Positions 22,800-34,610 of a stretch of DNA of 64,000 bases are shown here, one piece after another. Under the pieces are notes generated by a model that did no database searches, had not been told where the DNA came from, and saw nothing but the letters and a program-made list of their open reading frames with translations. The stretch's first letter is position 1; every line of letters starts with the position of its first letter. The DNA lies in NCBI GenBank assembly GCA_944470555.2, contig OX104127.1, positions 143,941,787 through 144,005,786 on the forward strand, read 5' to 3'. The DNA is from Heterobilharzia americana. Its lineage: Eukaryota; Platyhelminthes; Trematoda; Strigeidida; Schistosomatidae. A program made the translations under genes and the position numbers.

Positions 22800-23526
22800 G
22801 TAAGTGTTATTTTATGAGGCGTTTCTTCTGTTCAACATCACATTTTAGCATATATATGAATGTTCATCTACAGGCCTATCATCCTACTTTGGTGTATGAT
22901 TTATTTTTGTCCATATGTAATTATGACTACTGAAAGCCCAGGTGAATTTGTAGTTCCAACACTGATGACTTGGCCTTGAACTTCACGTGTGTCTAAAATA
23001 CAAAATAATATTCTCATCACATCGGTCGTAAGTAAAAAGTCACTTGGTAAGAAAAAAGTAGTATATGCTGAAGTATACTGACATGGAACATCACATGGAT
23101 TATAAATCGAATTAGCATGCGTAACAAACAGTATAAAATAAACAATCCCAGCAAAAGCAACATGATGGCTGTTTAAGCTGGAAAGTAATTTGTTTTGTCA
23201 GTGATCATCTGTCTAGTTATTAATCCTAGTTAGTTCTTATTCTTCTTGTAGTGCTTGTCAGAGATACCGTGCAATAAAACCTTCGTAAACTGAAACCTTT
23301 GTAAAGTATATAGAAATGAAGACCCTGAATTAAGAATAACATGTTATCTTGTGGAATAAACTTGCTTCCTATTTATTTCACCACTAATCACTATCTATTA
23401 GGTAGTACTAAGTATAAAGAACATGAATTAATCTCGTATAGTTTTGATAAAATAACTGTTGATCTTAGGTTGTAATGTTGATATAAGGAGTAGAATTTGG
23501 CCATTGTGGTAGAATATAATACTATT

Positions 23527-23880
23527 TTAATTTGTTTATTAGATGTACCACACAATAAAATAGCATTATTTACTGGATAACATTTCGGACACATTTTATT
23601 GACCATGTGTATATATATGTATATATCATGGACCATATAGTTCTAACTCTCCAATAAACAAACATATACAATAGGAATGTTTAACCACCTGTTCCAGATA
23701 TAGGGTGAATTTTACTAACCACATCACAAGGAAGGAGATAAAATTCGAATTATATCAACCCATTCTCAAAACTCTAGATATAACATGATATTACTATGGG
23801 AAATAAACTGTGTCCCAAACGTAATCCAGTAAATAATACTGTTTCACTGTGTATGATATGTTTAATAAACAAGATAAAAT
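23527..23880. repeat. Foldback (MITE-like) element with long inverted ends
   Basis: The two ends are inverted copies of about 78 bases: 23527-23603 and 23803-23880. Both carry ATCCAGTAAATAAT (or its complement) flanked by TGTGTCC and TTTAATAAAC-type sequence. The middle (about 200 bases) is non-coding with short TA runs. There is no transposase. It could be a non-autonomous DNA transposon or an inverted pair of a short repeat. Confidence 0.6.
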
Positions 23881-24147
23881 GTTAGGTTTTAGTATGGCCT
23901 TTTGATTTTAAAAACTGATCAATTTTGAGGACTACTTTAGGATTCATGCAAATTAGTGCACACTGAGATAGAATTAAGTACATTATGCTTCTTTTCTTTG
24001 AGAAACTTATGAAAATAACAAATATGTTTCGTGATACATAGTTATGATCGTGTTAAATTCAGGTTCTCTAAATATTTTACTATAAGCTGAGCATAATACA
24101 ATCACCCTCAGGAGGTAAATGCGGACTAAATTGCAACGCTTCTCATC

Positions 24148-25352
24148 ATCATAGAACAGAGTATAGAATGGCAGTCAACTCTACACCTCAACTTCATCGA
24201 CTTTGAAAAGGCTTTTGATAGCGTCGACTGAGAAGTAATTTATCAGTTGCTTCAACACTACGGAATACCACAAATTTTTATCAATCTCATTCAACGACTA
24301 TATGAAGACGCCATATGCCAAGTAATTCACAATGGAAGCTCAGTGATGCCTCTGAAGTGAAGACAGGAGTAAAAAAAGGCTGCCTGTTGTCACCTATGAT
24401 CTTCCTGATTGTGGTGGACTAGATCATGCAAGAAACAGTGAGGAGTGAGAAGAGTGGGACACAATGGCTGGACAGGGGAAAAGAACCTAGAATATTTGTA
24501 TTTCGCCAACGGTGATGATTCATGTTTAATGTCTTGTAGCACAAACTGGAAGATCTACAGGCGAAAACAAACAAGTTGACAGAAGAGGTGAGGCAGGGCA
24601 GCGAAGGAAGACGGAACTTCAAGTGAACGTAGAGAAGACAGAGGTGAGGAAGATACCCAACCAACACCAACAGCAACAACAAGCTCCAATGACCATGAAC
24701 GGGAGAAACTTAAAGGAAGTAGCCTCCTTCACCTATCTAGGCAGCACTGTTTCAACTACAGATGGCACAGGCACAGACGAGGACGTCAAAGCAGCCAGGA
24801 TCGGAAAAGTAAGACAGGCGTTCATTAACCTGAAAACAGTGTGGAGATCTTCTGCACTTACCATAAAGTGTAAACAAGATCCGAATTTTCAACACTAATC
24901 CAGTCAATTCAGTGCTCGTGTATGGTTCAGAGACTTGGCGCGTTACAAAAAGCATTTCCAATAAACTACAGACACTCATCAACAACTGCCTACGTTGGCT
25001 CGTTACTGAAGCTCAGATGGATTGCCAGAAAGAATAAGCAACAAGAAACTCTGGCTGCTGACGAATCAACCAAGAACCTATCACTCAACAAATATGCAGA
25101 AGGAAGTGGAGATGGATTGGGCATACACTGAGAAAGCCGACTGGGGACATTACGCGCCAGTCGCTCGAATGGAACCCCGATGGGAAACGACGAGTTTGGC
25201 GTCCGAGGGTGACATGGAGGAAATGGTGTGAGGAAGAAATGAGAGGTTGTGGGCTGTCGTGGAACCAAGTTCAAAAGACTTCAGAGAACAGAGGGGAATG
25301 GAGACGTGCTACTGAAGCTGTATGTTCCACAAGGAACCCAAGGGACGAATAA
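24148..25352 (+). mobile_element. RTE-like retrotransposon, 5'-truncated
   Basis: Starting in the reverse transcriptase domain, the plus strand reads IEWQSTLHLNFIDFEKAFDS (about 24163-24222). A damaged active-site box follows (FANGDDSC instead of FADD near 24500), then EVASFTYLGSTVSTT (about 24717-24761), ARIGKVRQAFINLKTVW and the C-terminal tail. It ends with CAAGGAACCCAAGGGACGAA and an AAT-rich tail. The order matches the RTE clade (SR2/SjR2-type in schistosomes). Stops and frameshifts make it inactive. Confidence 0.85.
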
Positions 25353-25354
25353 TA

Positions 25355-27285
25355 ATAATATAAATCTGTGTAAACCTCTCATGAGTACGCAAATATCAGT
25401 GGTTATTCAGTTCATTTATACATAATTGTTTCATAAACATTTTCTCTTTAAATGAAGATACGAGAAACTTGATTAGGTACCTTGGTTGAAATATGCATAT
25501 GACTGTCAGATCTGAAGCTTCCCTCAGTACTAACTTAATTTAGAGGGAAAATTGTTCAATACAGTGAAAAACAAACGTTCATATATTAAACTATAAGTTA
25601 CATTTATTGTATTCAAGCGATTTGGTGAATTGGGTTTGAACGCTAGAATCATCGGTTAGAGTTCGAACTAAAACCTAAGTATATCTTTCATCAAAGAATG
25701 AATTTCACTTTCAGTTCGTGAACTGATGATTCGAATTCCGTCATACCTACCAAGGTGTAAGCAGTCATATAGTATCATTAGCTTTGATGTTTTGGTTTCA
25801 TATCAAAACTCTAACTCGTACGCAGTTGAGTCACAGTATTGATATATTTTATGATTAATTATGCAGTATATTCTTATCATGAACGAATTCCTTGGGAGAT
25901 GTTTTAGAAGCACTACATTATATGAGCATAGCCTAGAGTAGTTGTCTGGCGTATCGTTGTACTCTGTAAATGCTCTTTCACAGTCTACATATTTGAAAAG
26001 TTGTCATATTTAGCTTATTCATATGCGAAATCGGAGTGAATATCGTGAATTTTTAAATCCTACACATGCCTACAACACAAGTGTATAAATGACGACAGAA
26101 GATAAATGTGGTCATACAGAGCATCAAATGATGGAAATCGTTAATTAAAAGGTATTAACAGTAATCTAGACTGTACTTGTATGATCGTTTCTGAGGGTAT
26201 TTATTGTAAGTATCCAATAACGAAGCTTTCTGTCATCCTACGATTTCGCATATGGTTCACATTCACTGTTATTAAAACCTTCTAATTCTCCACTTTTAGC
26301 AACTTTGTATTCACAATAGTAAAATGGTGGACAGTTAACATTGGGTAATTAGTAGGTTCAACGTATGTTTCAGATGTTATCGCAGGAAAATTACCGTCAC
26401 TTGAACAGGAACTTTTCTATACAAAGACTAGAGTACTAAAACTCTTCAAGGTACTTTTATTTCATATACGTCTGAATGCTTACACTTGCTACCTCCATGT
26501 GGTAGCTGAAGGAAATGGGTTGGATGGAATAATTGTTTCCTGACTTACTGTCATACTAGAAAGGTCAGATGAATAGTAGTGAGGATAAAAACAGCTACTA
26601 TCACAGTGTAAGTGGTTTACACTGTCATGTGAATGTGAAATTTAAGTTGTATGACTGACTACCGAGCCGTATAACAATGTTTTTTTCCTCAGGTGACCAA
26701 CATTTTGCCTGTACTCTCCTTTCTCTTGGTAAGAGAAGTTAGAGAAAGTCGACAGTAAAATTGTGCACATTGTGGCTTTCAATTTCCTACTATCAGTTCT
26801 TTTAAGTACAAGTAGCTGCACAAAGACGAATAACCGTGAAAAAGCATATATGACCAGTCTTATGTGGATGTTCATTAGTCTGTTTGACCATACAAAAATG
26901 ATTTACTTTCTTTTCTATATATTCCAAGAAAAAATTAACTTATATGATGACGTAAGCAGGCAAGAAGTATCAACCATCTGAACTTTTCTAACATAAAAAA
27001 TCCATGTAATCACAACCTACCCACTTCACGTTTGTCTTCACTACTTCTTCAACGCCAACATTAAACCCTCTGCAGTTTCTTCAGATGATCACCTTGTGAC
27101 GATACCTAATGATTCAAGACAGTGAAACATCAATTGTAGTCTTCGATAGCTGCACTGCTAGTCTCATTGGGGACTCTCAACCTTTGAGTCTTATGCTAAT
27201 TTGAACAACAAACCTAATTAACCAGAACTGTGCAACCAATAGTCAAGAATGTATGCTATATGTATCTAGTGCCTAAGTGTAGTAA
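25355..27285. other. No recognisable gene
   Basis: Intronic AT-rich DNA. Two overlapping ORFs on opposite strands around 26642-26981 have no recognisable motif and are not called. Confidence 0.4.
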
Positions 27286-27289
27286 ACAC

Positions 27290-27642
27290 TTCGCCAGTGG
27301 AGTGAATCTGTGAAATTTATTATGCAGATCTCAGTATGTTCAGTGTCTAGTTCCTATGACTTGCCTCAGATTTTGGAGCAGAAAGTCAACTTCCCAACTA
27401 AGTCTTAGTTGATGGTTTTCTGTATGTTGTTCGACTGAGTAGTTCTGTTTGACTTAGTAGACGCAATGGCACTCGTTGATGTCCACTTATCCTCTTTTCC
27501 TAAAGGATTATTCACTCAATTTGTACAACATAAAGGGTGAGTCGTGGAATACGATTTCAGTCGTGATGCGGAGGACAGAACATACACAAATGGTCATACT
27601 CAAGCAGGGAGGTTGGGTCAATAGACAAGAAGTATTGGGGTA
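27290..27642. repeat. Inverted duplication, arm 1, outer block
   Basis: This block is the reverse complement of 38700-39075 with few differences (for example GCAGATCTCAGTATGTTCAG and AAGACTTAGTTGGGAAGTTG in one, their complements in the other). Together with 29730-31110 it forms arm 1 of a large inverted duplication. In arm 2 the two blocks touch; here they are 2.09 kb apart. Confidence 0.8.
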
Positions 27643-28019
27643 TGTATGCAACCCTATACTTACTGACGGACAGCGGTGATAGCCTACTACGAATCTATTC
27701 TGAAAATTGCTCATCCTTCATCAGCATTAAACAAGATGTAAGCTTGTAAGGTTTTATAGGAGGTTGTTATTTGTAGCAACAAAAATCAGTGGTATCTACT
27801 AGAGATTTTCACTGCAACCATTGCTGCTGATCATTCTTATGGACTCACCAGTGGATGTAATTGTGCTTAGCTACACCTTCTCATTGTAGTGATTTAATGA
27901 TCTCACAGCATCAATTCGATCATTGAACAAAAGCGATATAACCCTGATAGGCAAAAATGCTAACAATATAAATATCTTCTCCACGAAACTGCGAACGTTC
28001 AGAATGGGTTTCATAGATA

Positions 28020-28440
28020 CATAGAGAGATAGACCAAAGTGTGGAACTTCCCACAGAATTTCACTGGTTTAGTTTGCTACACTTTACAGCAACATACAAA
28101 ACAAATTAGATAAAGAAGTGATACTAAAGTCGACTAATGTATACGAGATGATGCCACGAATAAGTGAAGGTTAATAAATTGCTGAGGACTTCAAAGATGC
28201 CAACGAGTCCATACATCTGCACTACAGTTAATGAAGTCGAACCATATCACCTAAAGTCCTATTGTCTCGAGGACTTCAGGCAGGTAATCGACACCTTCCT
28301 ACACGACTGCGATAAACAGTCAAAAACTTCATGAATTGATGTCACATCTTCATGTAACAATTCTTAGTTTTCTTCCAACCCAGTCCTACAGAGTGACAGT
28401 TTCAAATGTTGTCGTGATTTAATGTTAGTGTTAGGAAGTG
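28020..28440 (-). mobile_element. CR1-like element 3' tail fragment
   Basis: The stretch shares TTTGCTACACTT-type sequence with 34.62-34.70 kb, and CATCTGCAC and AGTCAAAAACTTCATGAATT-type sequence with other reversed CR1 3' tails in the window. It is non-coding and decayed. Confidence 0.5.
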
Positions 28441-28479
28441 ATGGTAAGAGAAAAGAGAGAGGTTAAAAAATTAGGTTTT

Positions 28480-28890
28480 GGTTATTTGGATTTTTCATGC
28501 TGTTGGAAGTGTTCAGATAGATAGTATTTCTGTCTGACCGCATCATGGAGGCTGTTTCTGTAAGGTATTTGAAATAGAACATTTTCACGTGTTCGTCGAG
28601 CCCCCGTAGCATGTGCTCATACTCAGCGTTTTTAATAGTTTTGAATTGAGATTTGATTGTGCTATCACAAGGCACGTAAAAGCCGTTGCGCAGTGATCGG
28701 ATTATTGCATGGTAGGGATGAATGTGGTATTTCGGTGTCGACCTTTTTGAAACGCTTCCCTCTTACTACTGAGAATCCAGAAGCAGCATGGCTTCTATTC
28801 CTCCGTGAAAACACCTTCATACTGTCACATTCAGTTCAGTCAACAGTAGGGCTTCCTGTTTGGACCCTCATTTTAATGTAACCTATTATC
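28480..28890 (+). mobile_element. Decayed coding repeat, copy 1 (unknown family)
   Basis: The + frame here (MCYHKARKSR..., VSTFLKRFPLTTE, ILSHSVQ) matches the minus strand at 45640-46030 (MCYHRTRKRHG..., VPTYSKTFTITTE, LLSHPVQ). The neighbouring block SNSMKNPN also recurs there on the opposite strand. Protein-level resemblance between two decayed copies points to a former transposon ORF. I do not recognise the family. Confidence 0.55.
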
Positions 28891-29729
28891 ACAATGACGG
28901 TAGCTGCGTTTCCCCTGACAAGATACAGTAAACCTTTCTGGCATTTTAGGACCTCAAAGAATTATCGTTCAATTCAGCGTAGTTGGTTGAAGCATTGTTA
29001 TATACAAGGCTGTTCACTGTGTCAAGGTAAAAGCTGTTGGTCTGGAAATGAGTTCCATGCGTAGGAAGTGATAGATAACGCTACAGAATCAGTCAGCACT
29101 GACTACCAGTTTGAGAAACAATAAGTGGAATGCGTTGAACACTATTTGGAGAGTTACATCAGGCCTAATGGTTTGGTTGATGACTAAATCTCAGCTAAAT
29201 TACGTAGGGCTAGTTTGTCATTCAACATTTGAAGTAAACGTTCATACCGCTCAGAAATTAGATTGGCTTATTTTAGTCGGATATACTTCTCGGAAGTTGT
29301 TTCGACTCTACTGCACAACCGTTTGATATGGCTGTCGGAACTAGAAGACATTCGGAAGCCATAATTATCTTTACAACATTTATGTCGCCTGACGAAGCCG
29401 CCACTCTAAGTTCGAAGACTTGATATAATTAGCTTGGTAAGGCTTTGAACTTGAACCTGCTGAGGTTTCTAGAATAAACTTTTATTTTTTATTTGTGCTT
29501 TGGGTTCCTAGTGGAACATAGGCTTCACTAGCACGTTGACATTTCACTCTCGTCTCTCTAGCCTCTCCAACCTGGCTCCACCACTGCCCAGAAGTTTTCG
29601 TTTCTTCCTCACACTATCTCCTGCATGTCACCTTCACTCCGAACGCTCAACTCGTCGTTTCTTATTTGGATTCCACTCAACGTTCTGGCCCGTCATGTGA
29701 TGTCCCCAAACGGTCTCCTCAGTGTATGC

Positions 29730-31110
29730 CCAATCCATCTCACTTTCTTCTACATATTTGTTGGGCGATGGGTTCACGGTTGGTTCGTCGCCAGCTAGCC
29801 AGAGTTCATTGCTGCTTATTCTTTCTGACCACCTGGTATTCAGTATCGAGTGAGTGTAGGTGGCAGCTGTTGGTGACTGTGTGTATTTTGTTGGAAATGC
29901 TTTTCGCAATGACCCAAGTCTCTCAACCATCACGTGGATGCAGTGACTTGACTGACTGAATTAGTGTTGAAAATCCGCATCTTGTTCACGCTTTGTGCTG
30001 AGTCCAGTCAAGTGCGGTGCAGTGCAGTGCAGTGCAGTGCAGTGGAGTAAATCCCCACACTGATTTCAGGTTAATGCAGGAAGGCTTGTCTCACTGTCCT
30101 TCCGATCCTGGATGGCTTTGACGTCCTCGTTTGTCTCACAGCCTGTAGTTGAGACGAGGCTGCCTTGCCTAGACAGGTGGAAGAGACTACTTCCTTTCGA
30201 TCTCTCCAGTTCATGGTGATTGGTGCTTGTTGTTGTTACTGTTGTTGGTTGGGTATCTTTATCACCTCTGTCTTCTTTCTCTACGTTCACCTGAAGGGAA
30301 TCCCGTCTTCCTTCGCTGTATCGCCTCTACTGCCAACTTGTTAATTTTTGCCTGTAGATCTTCGAGTTTGTACGATAAGTCACTAGACATAAATCATCAT
30401 CTGCAAGATCTGAATCTCCAAGGGTCTTCTCATCAGTCTTCTCAAACAGCGTATGCCTATCTTCTCACATCTCCTCACAGTTGTTTGTTGCATGATTCAG
30501 TCGAGTCGAGTCGATTCGATTCGATTCGACCACAATCATGAAGATCATCGGTGATAGTAGGCGGCGACCTTGTCTTACTCCTGCCTGTCTTCACTTCAAA
30601 GGCATCACTGAGCTTTCTTTGTGAATCACTTGACGTGTATCACCACACAGCATATAGCTGCTGTTGAATGTGGTTGATAAAGATTTGTGACACTAAAACC
30701 GTAGTGTTGAAGCAGCTGCCTGACAAATTACTTCTTGGTCGACGCCTCGATCAAAGTCTTTTCAAGTCGATGAAGTTGAGGTAAAGAGTTGCTGTTCTGC
30801 CATTCTATTCTGTGTTCTATGATGATGCGTAGCGGCGTAGGGTTGGAATTTGATCCGCACATGATTTGTTCTTCCTGAAGTCAACCAATCTGTTCTGGTT
30901 GTGATTTTGAATGCAGAGCATTTTCTGTTTAGCCTCTCCAGTATGATGTGGCTTAATATTTTGCTTGTGTTGGACATGGACAGGAGCATGATTCCTCTCC
31001 AGTTCTTGCAGAGACTAAGGTTTCCGTTCTTTGGGAGCTTGACAATGTCGCCCTTCTTCCACTCGGTAGTTGCCTTTCCTTTCTTCCAAACTTCTGCAAT
31101 AGTGGTGAGG
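29730..31110. repeat. Inverted duplication, arm 1, inner block (RTE part)
   Basis: The block is nearly identical to the reverse complement of 37290-38695. The match includes two unusual short tandem tracts: GTGCA repeats (about 30011-30047; five units here, seven in the other arm) and TCGAG/TCGAT repeats (about 30498-30530). Similarity fades near 31110-31140. Confidence 0.85.
30011..30047. repeat. Pentanucleotide tract (GTGCA)5
   Basis: Five perfect GTGCA units flanked by one-base variants GTGCG and GTGGA. The inverted counterpart at 38371-38412 has seven units. Confidence 0.9.
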
Positions 31111-33210
31111 GCATATCTGCTGTGTCTCCGCGTCTGTTTTCAGTTCTTCTGGTGGAATTCCATCTGGTCCTGCTGTTTTCCCGGATTTAAGCATTTTTAT
31201 GGCTTTCAGGACTTCACTTTTTTTTTGTCGGAGGGTTTGTGTTCGCTAATAGCTCTGAGGCTTGGCTGCTGGTGGTATTTGTGGACGAGTTGCAGGTGGT
31301 GGTGGTGATGCTGGTCGATTCAAGTGTTTTTTGAAGTGGTCAGCCCATCGTTTCATTTGTTTCTCCTCTTTGGTAACTGGTTTCCATCACTATCTTTCGT
31401 TGGTTTCATCTGCGTTGATGTCTTGCCAGGTAATAACCTGGATATTTGATATGTTGTCATGTCTCTGTTTCTCGTGCCCGCAGCCTGTTCTGCTTCACTT
31501 GCAGGTGTGTCGAAGAAGTGTCTTTTGTCTTTCCGTGCACTTTTTTTCACTTCTTTGTCCAATGTAGTGTTTTATAGGTTGTATTTAGTTCCTTTTTTCG
31601 TTGTTCATCCCTGCACTGCACTTCACTGGTTCATCTTGCTTCACCATCTTCCTCTCTCTCTCTCTCCGAAATCAGCTATCATATGTCCATCCAAATCCAT
31701 TCCTTGTCATGTCTTGCTTGCTTTTCCTTCCTAAGACGGTTATGCTGGTTCTCTTCCACGTCTCTTTGAAAGAGTTCCAGTGTTCTTCCACACAGGTCTC
31801 TTCAGGGATGTTGCCTAATATCTCCCGGTTTTTCCTGAAGACCGGTGACGTGATGATGTCCTTTGTAGTTTCGTCACTCAGTTTCTATTCTGGGTGTTGG
31901 ACTTGTACTGTGGTCTATCGTCAACTTCTTTGAAGGTTCTTTACACTAGTTAGTGAGTGGTGTGAACTTTCAGAGGGCTCCTCTTCGTGATCTGATCTTG
32001 TGTTCATTAGGCTGACTGCGTCTCAACTTTCTTCACATTGAGATGAAGTCGATCTGATTTTTAGTGTATCCATCTTATGAGATCAAATCCATCTCGCTTT
32101 GTGGATATCCTTGTGTTTGTACACACTGCCTCCAATCACCAAATCGTTGAATACACAGAATTCTGCAAACAGTTCTGCGTTCTCATTCATTTCACCGAGC
32201 GCCTCTCGCCCCGTGATCAGTTCTCTTTCTGTGTTGTCCCCTCCCAGTTTGGCATTCATGTCATCCCACCCATTAGAATTTTGATATCGCCAAGTGGTGT
32301 GGGGTCTTGTCTAGTGGTGATTGCAGTTGTGTGTAGAATTTCTCCTCCTTCCCTTCATCTGTATTATTTGTAGGTGCATAGCGTAGCATTGTATGATTGT
32401 AACTTTCCTTCCTTTTGAGTTAAATCTTGCTGTCATGATCCTGGTGCTGGAGGAGATTGGTCCTTATTGCCTGAGAGCCTTTGATGCTCTTGGGGACATC
32501 ATGATAGCCACTCGAAAATTCAGTGTGCTGTTCTTGTGGTTGTCGTCTGGGTGACAATATCAGAGTAGATTATTGACTCTCCTCTGCAGTTGACAGTTTG
32601 AAGAGTCCACTTCCATTGGATCTGATTTCGCAGATTCCTAGCATTTCTATACCATACCTCCTCATGTCTTTTGCAATCTAGGCAACCTTGCCAGCCAGCT
32701 TCAAACATTATGTGGACATTGCATGTCCCTATGCTTACTTTTGCTTTCATCGAGAGAAGAGAAGACACATCGACCAATTGGCTCCTGGAGGGCTTTCACC
32801 AACCGGCGTCATTTCGTCTCCTCGATTCCGGAGAGGAATAAGTTTGTTTTTATTTTTTATATTTTGTTTGTGCTTTGAAGTTTCTTTAGCGGTTGGATTT
32901 GTTTTACGGGGTAAAGTTGCTAGTCCTATGTCCACCCAACCTTCCCTGTTTACCCGGGCTTAGGACCGGGTAGTAACTGGTGAACTAGTTAACAAGACGA
33001 GGTTTCTGAAATATATGAAGCCAATGAATTCCTTGACAGTCAGTGTTAGCCCAACTGGAATTTCCAAGAGTGCGAAGAAACCAGATCAGAACATGTCTTC
33101 GTTTGACAAAGTCTGCAACTATTAGTTCCAACTGTGTAAAGATATCCAGTCTTACACATATTTTGGTTTTTAAAATAAGTCTGTTAACCTTTCTTATGTT
33201 TTTCACTTAG

Positions 33211-33651
33211 GCTTCACGTCTTATCAATACTGGAATATCCCCAATTGTACTGCCTCCCTCGAAAATTCACCTGGGTTATTCTATTCCTTCAAAACAACTT
33301 GAAATTCTTGGTCATCTGGATGGCAAATCAGAAGATATACCTGTTCATATTCATCGTTCACACTTATATCTACCTATTTCATTCTATGTGAAATCGGATC
33401 TTTATGTTAAATCATTCGTTAGAAATCCCTCACATCTTTTTAAAATCAAGCAAACAGATTTCTCATCACAAACTAGTTCTCTATCAGTATCACATGTAAA
33501 ATTGCCCGATAATTCAGATCGCGTAGTTGAATATTACTTTTTAACATGTTGTTCTCCTAACTTACCTGACTATTATTCCAATACTTTAAATCGTCTTGGT
33601 ATTGAATTCGATTATGCTACTTGGTTGAAAGAAAAAGCTGTAAATATTTGA
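33211..33651 (+). CDS. RPUSD3: RPUSD3-like, exon 5 (last)
   Basis: The exon follows TTTTTCACTTAG (33210), starts in phase 0 with ASRLINTGIS and ends at the TGA at 33649-33651 (146 residues). Joined to exon 4 it gives VVGETFQ|ASRLINTG, where RluA proteins have 'VLGD..Y'. Two later segments fit the RPUSD3 C-terminus: DIPVHIHRSHLYLPISF (about residues 47-63 of this exon) and the terminal YYSNTLNRLGIEF. No membrane segment is present. The exon lies in the 6.2-kb spacer between the arms of the inverted duplication. No canonical AATAAA was found close downstream. Confidence 0.85.
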   Translation, partial: ASRLINTGISPIVLPPSKIHLGYSIPSKQLEILGHLDGKSEDIPVHIHRSHLYLPISFYVKSDLYVKSFVRNPSHLFKIKQTDFSSQTSSLSVSHVKLPDNSDRVVEYYFLTCCSPNLPDYYSNTLNRLGIEFDYATWLKEKAVNI

Positions 33652-34025
33652 ATTAGTATCTTAGATAGGGAAAGAATGTTGTGTTGTGTAAAGTCAGTAA
33701 AAATCATTGTGGTTTTATGATATCACTTTTTTTTCAACTTGCGTTTAAGAACCAGCCCAAGACTAGCGAAGGCTAACCATCCCACTTACTTGAGGGATTA
33801 TCTATGTGCAACCCTTACTTAAACTCACTTCATAGATATCCTTTTTCGTATGTTTCTTTCAGCCTTTTAGTATTTTATTGAGGCAGTATGTTATAAATTG
33901 TGTATAAGGAATCCTGTATTCCAAATCATTGTGTGATGTAGATAACAGCAGCTAAACTATACGAGAAACCTGATTCTTGAGCTATTGATAGTATGAAGTT
34001 AATTTTATTTGGGCATCGAAACTTC
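33652..34025. other. 3' flank of the RPUSD3-like gene
   Basis: No second gene is seen. The transcript end is not obvious because no AATAAA lies close downstream of the stop codon. Confidence 0.4.
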
Positions 34026-34029
34026 TCAC

Positions 34030-34225
34030 TATTATTATTATTATTTGTCCCTTGGGTTTCTAATGGAACATAGGGCTTCAGTAGCACGTCTCCAATGCAC
34101 TCTGTTCCCTGAAATCTTTTGAACCTGGCTCCACGACAGCCCATAAGCTCTCATTTCCTCCTCTCACGATCTCCTCCATTCACCCTCGGACGCTCAACTC
34201 GTCGCTTCCCATCGCGGGAATTGGG
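34030..34225 (-). mobile_element. RTE-like retrotransposon, 3' end
   Basis: The stretch from the ATT-rich run through TGTCCCTTGGGTTTCTAATG and CATAGGGCTTCAGTAGCACG is the reversed RTE 3' terminus, as at 59.05 kb. It is heavily 5'-truncated. Confidence 0.75.
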
Positions 34226-34610
34226 ATGTACGATCTGTGGATAGCATGTAGCCTTGGTTTGTCCACCAACCATACTTATTCACAGCAGCTTAGTCAGGTT
34301 ACCTACACTCAAGGACCTTGCACATTTCCATATATTTGGGTAAGTAGTCAATTACTCCTATCATATGGACTCCATAGGAATCGAGTTCTCACTGTGTAAG
34401 CTGGTGAGTTGAATAGAGCCTGGGATCAGCTTCAAATTTAGCAGCCGCCAACAGTATAAACATACAGATACATTAGTACTTTACAATTTACCAGGAATAT
34501 TATGTTATTCCGTGAAGATTTCAGTAATTTAATTTATATCTGTATACTGGTCGGTATGGAAAAAGAAATGTGGATAATGTTAAGGTAAATAAATAGGACA
34601 GAAAAACTAA
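34226..34610. other. No recognisable gene
   Basis: Short stretch between two retrotransposon fragments. Nothing recognisable is present. Confidence 0.35.

Larger units (their letters stand above)
29490..32970 (-). mobile_element. Nearly full-length, inactive RTE-like retrotransposon
   Basis: This minus-strand element of about 3.5 kb contains, from its 5' end, a GC-richer leader (about 32790-32970) and the endonuclease start (VSIGTCNVHIMFEAGW near 32690-32735, then IQWKWTLQTVNCRGESIIYS near 32570-32630). A decayed endonuclease body and linker (31.2-32.5 kb) follow. Reverse transcriptase motifs come next: LLSMSNTSKILSHIILERLN (about 30925-30990) and a FIDLEKTFD-like stretch near 30750. The tail SKPHLHTLLGRRFG-like region and 3' end lie at 29490-29720. 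Stops and frameshifts are frequent. It lies in intron 4 of the RPUSD3-like gene, antisense to it. The part 29730-31110 is duplicated in inverted form at 37290-38695. Confidence 0.85.
22800..33210 (+). other. Intron 4 of the RPUSD3-like gene (about 10.4 kb)
   Basis: The longest intron (GT at 22800, AG at 33209-33210). It contains a foldback element (23.5-23.9 kb), an RTE fragment (24.15-25.35 kb), a CR1 3' tail (28.1-28.4 kb), a repeat-borne ORF remnant (28.5-28.9 kb) and a nearly full-length inverted RTE (29.5-32.97 kb). It also holds one arm of a large inverted duplication. The stretches 25.4-27.3 and 28.9-29.45 kb show nothing recognisable. Confidence 0.7.

Noticed and set aside
30227..32373. 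Series of plus-strand ORFs of 90-135 codons across 30.2-32.4 kb
   Set aside because: They are antisense shadows of the decayed RTE element on the minus strand.
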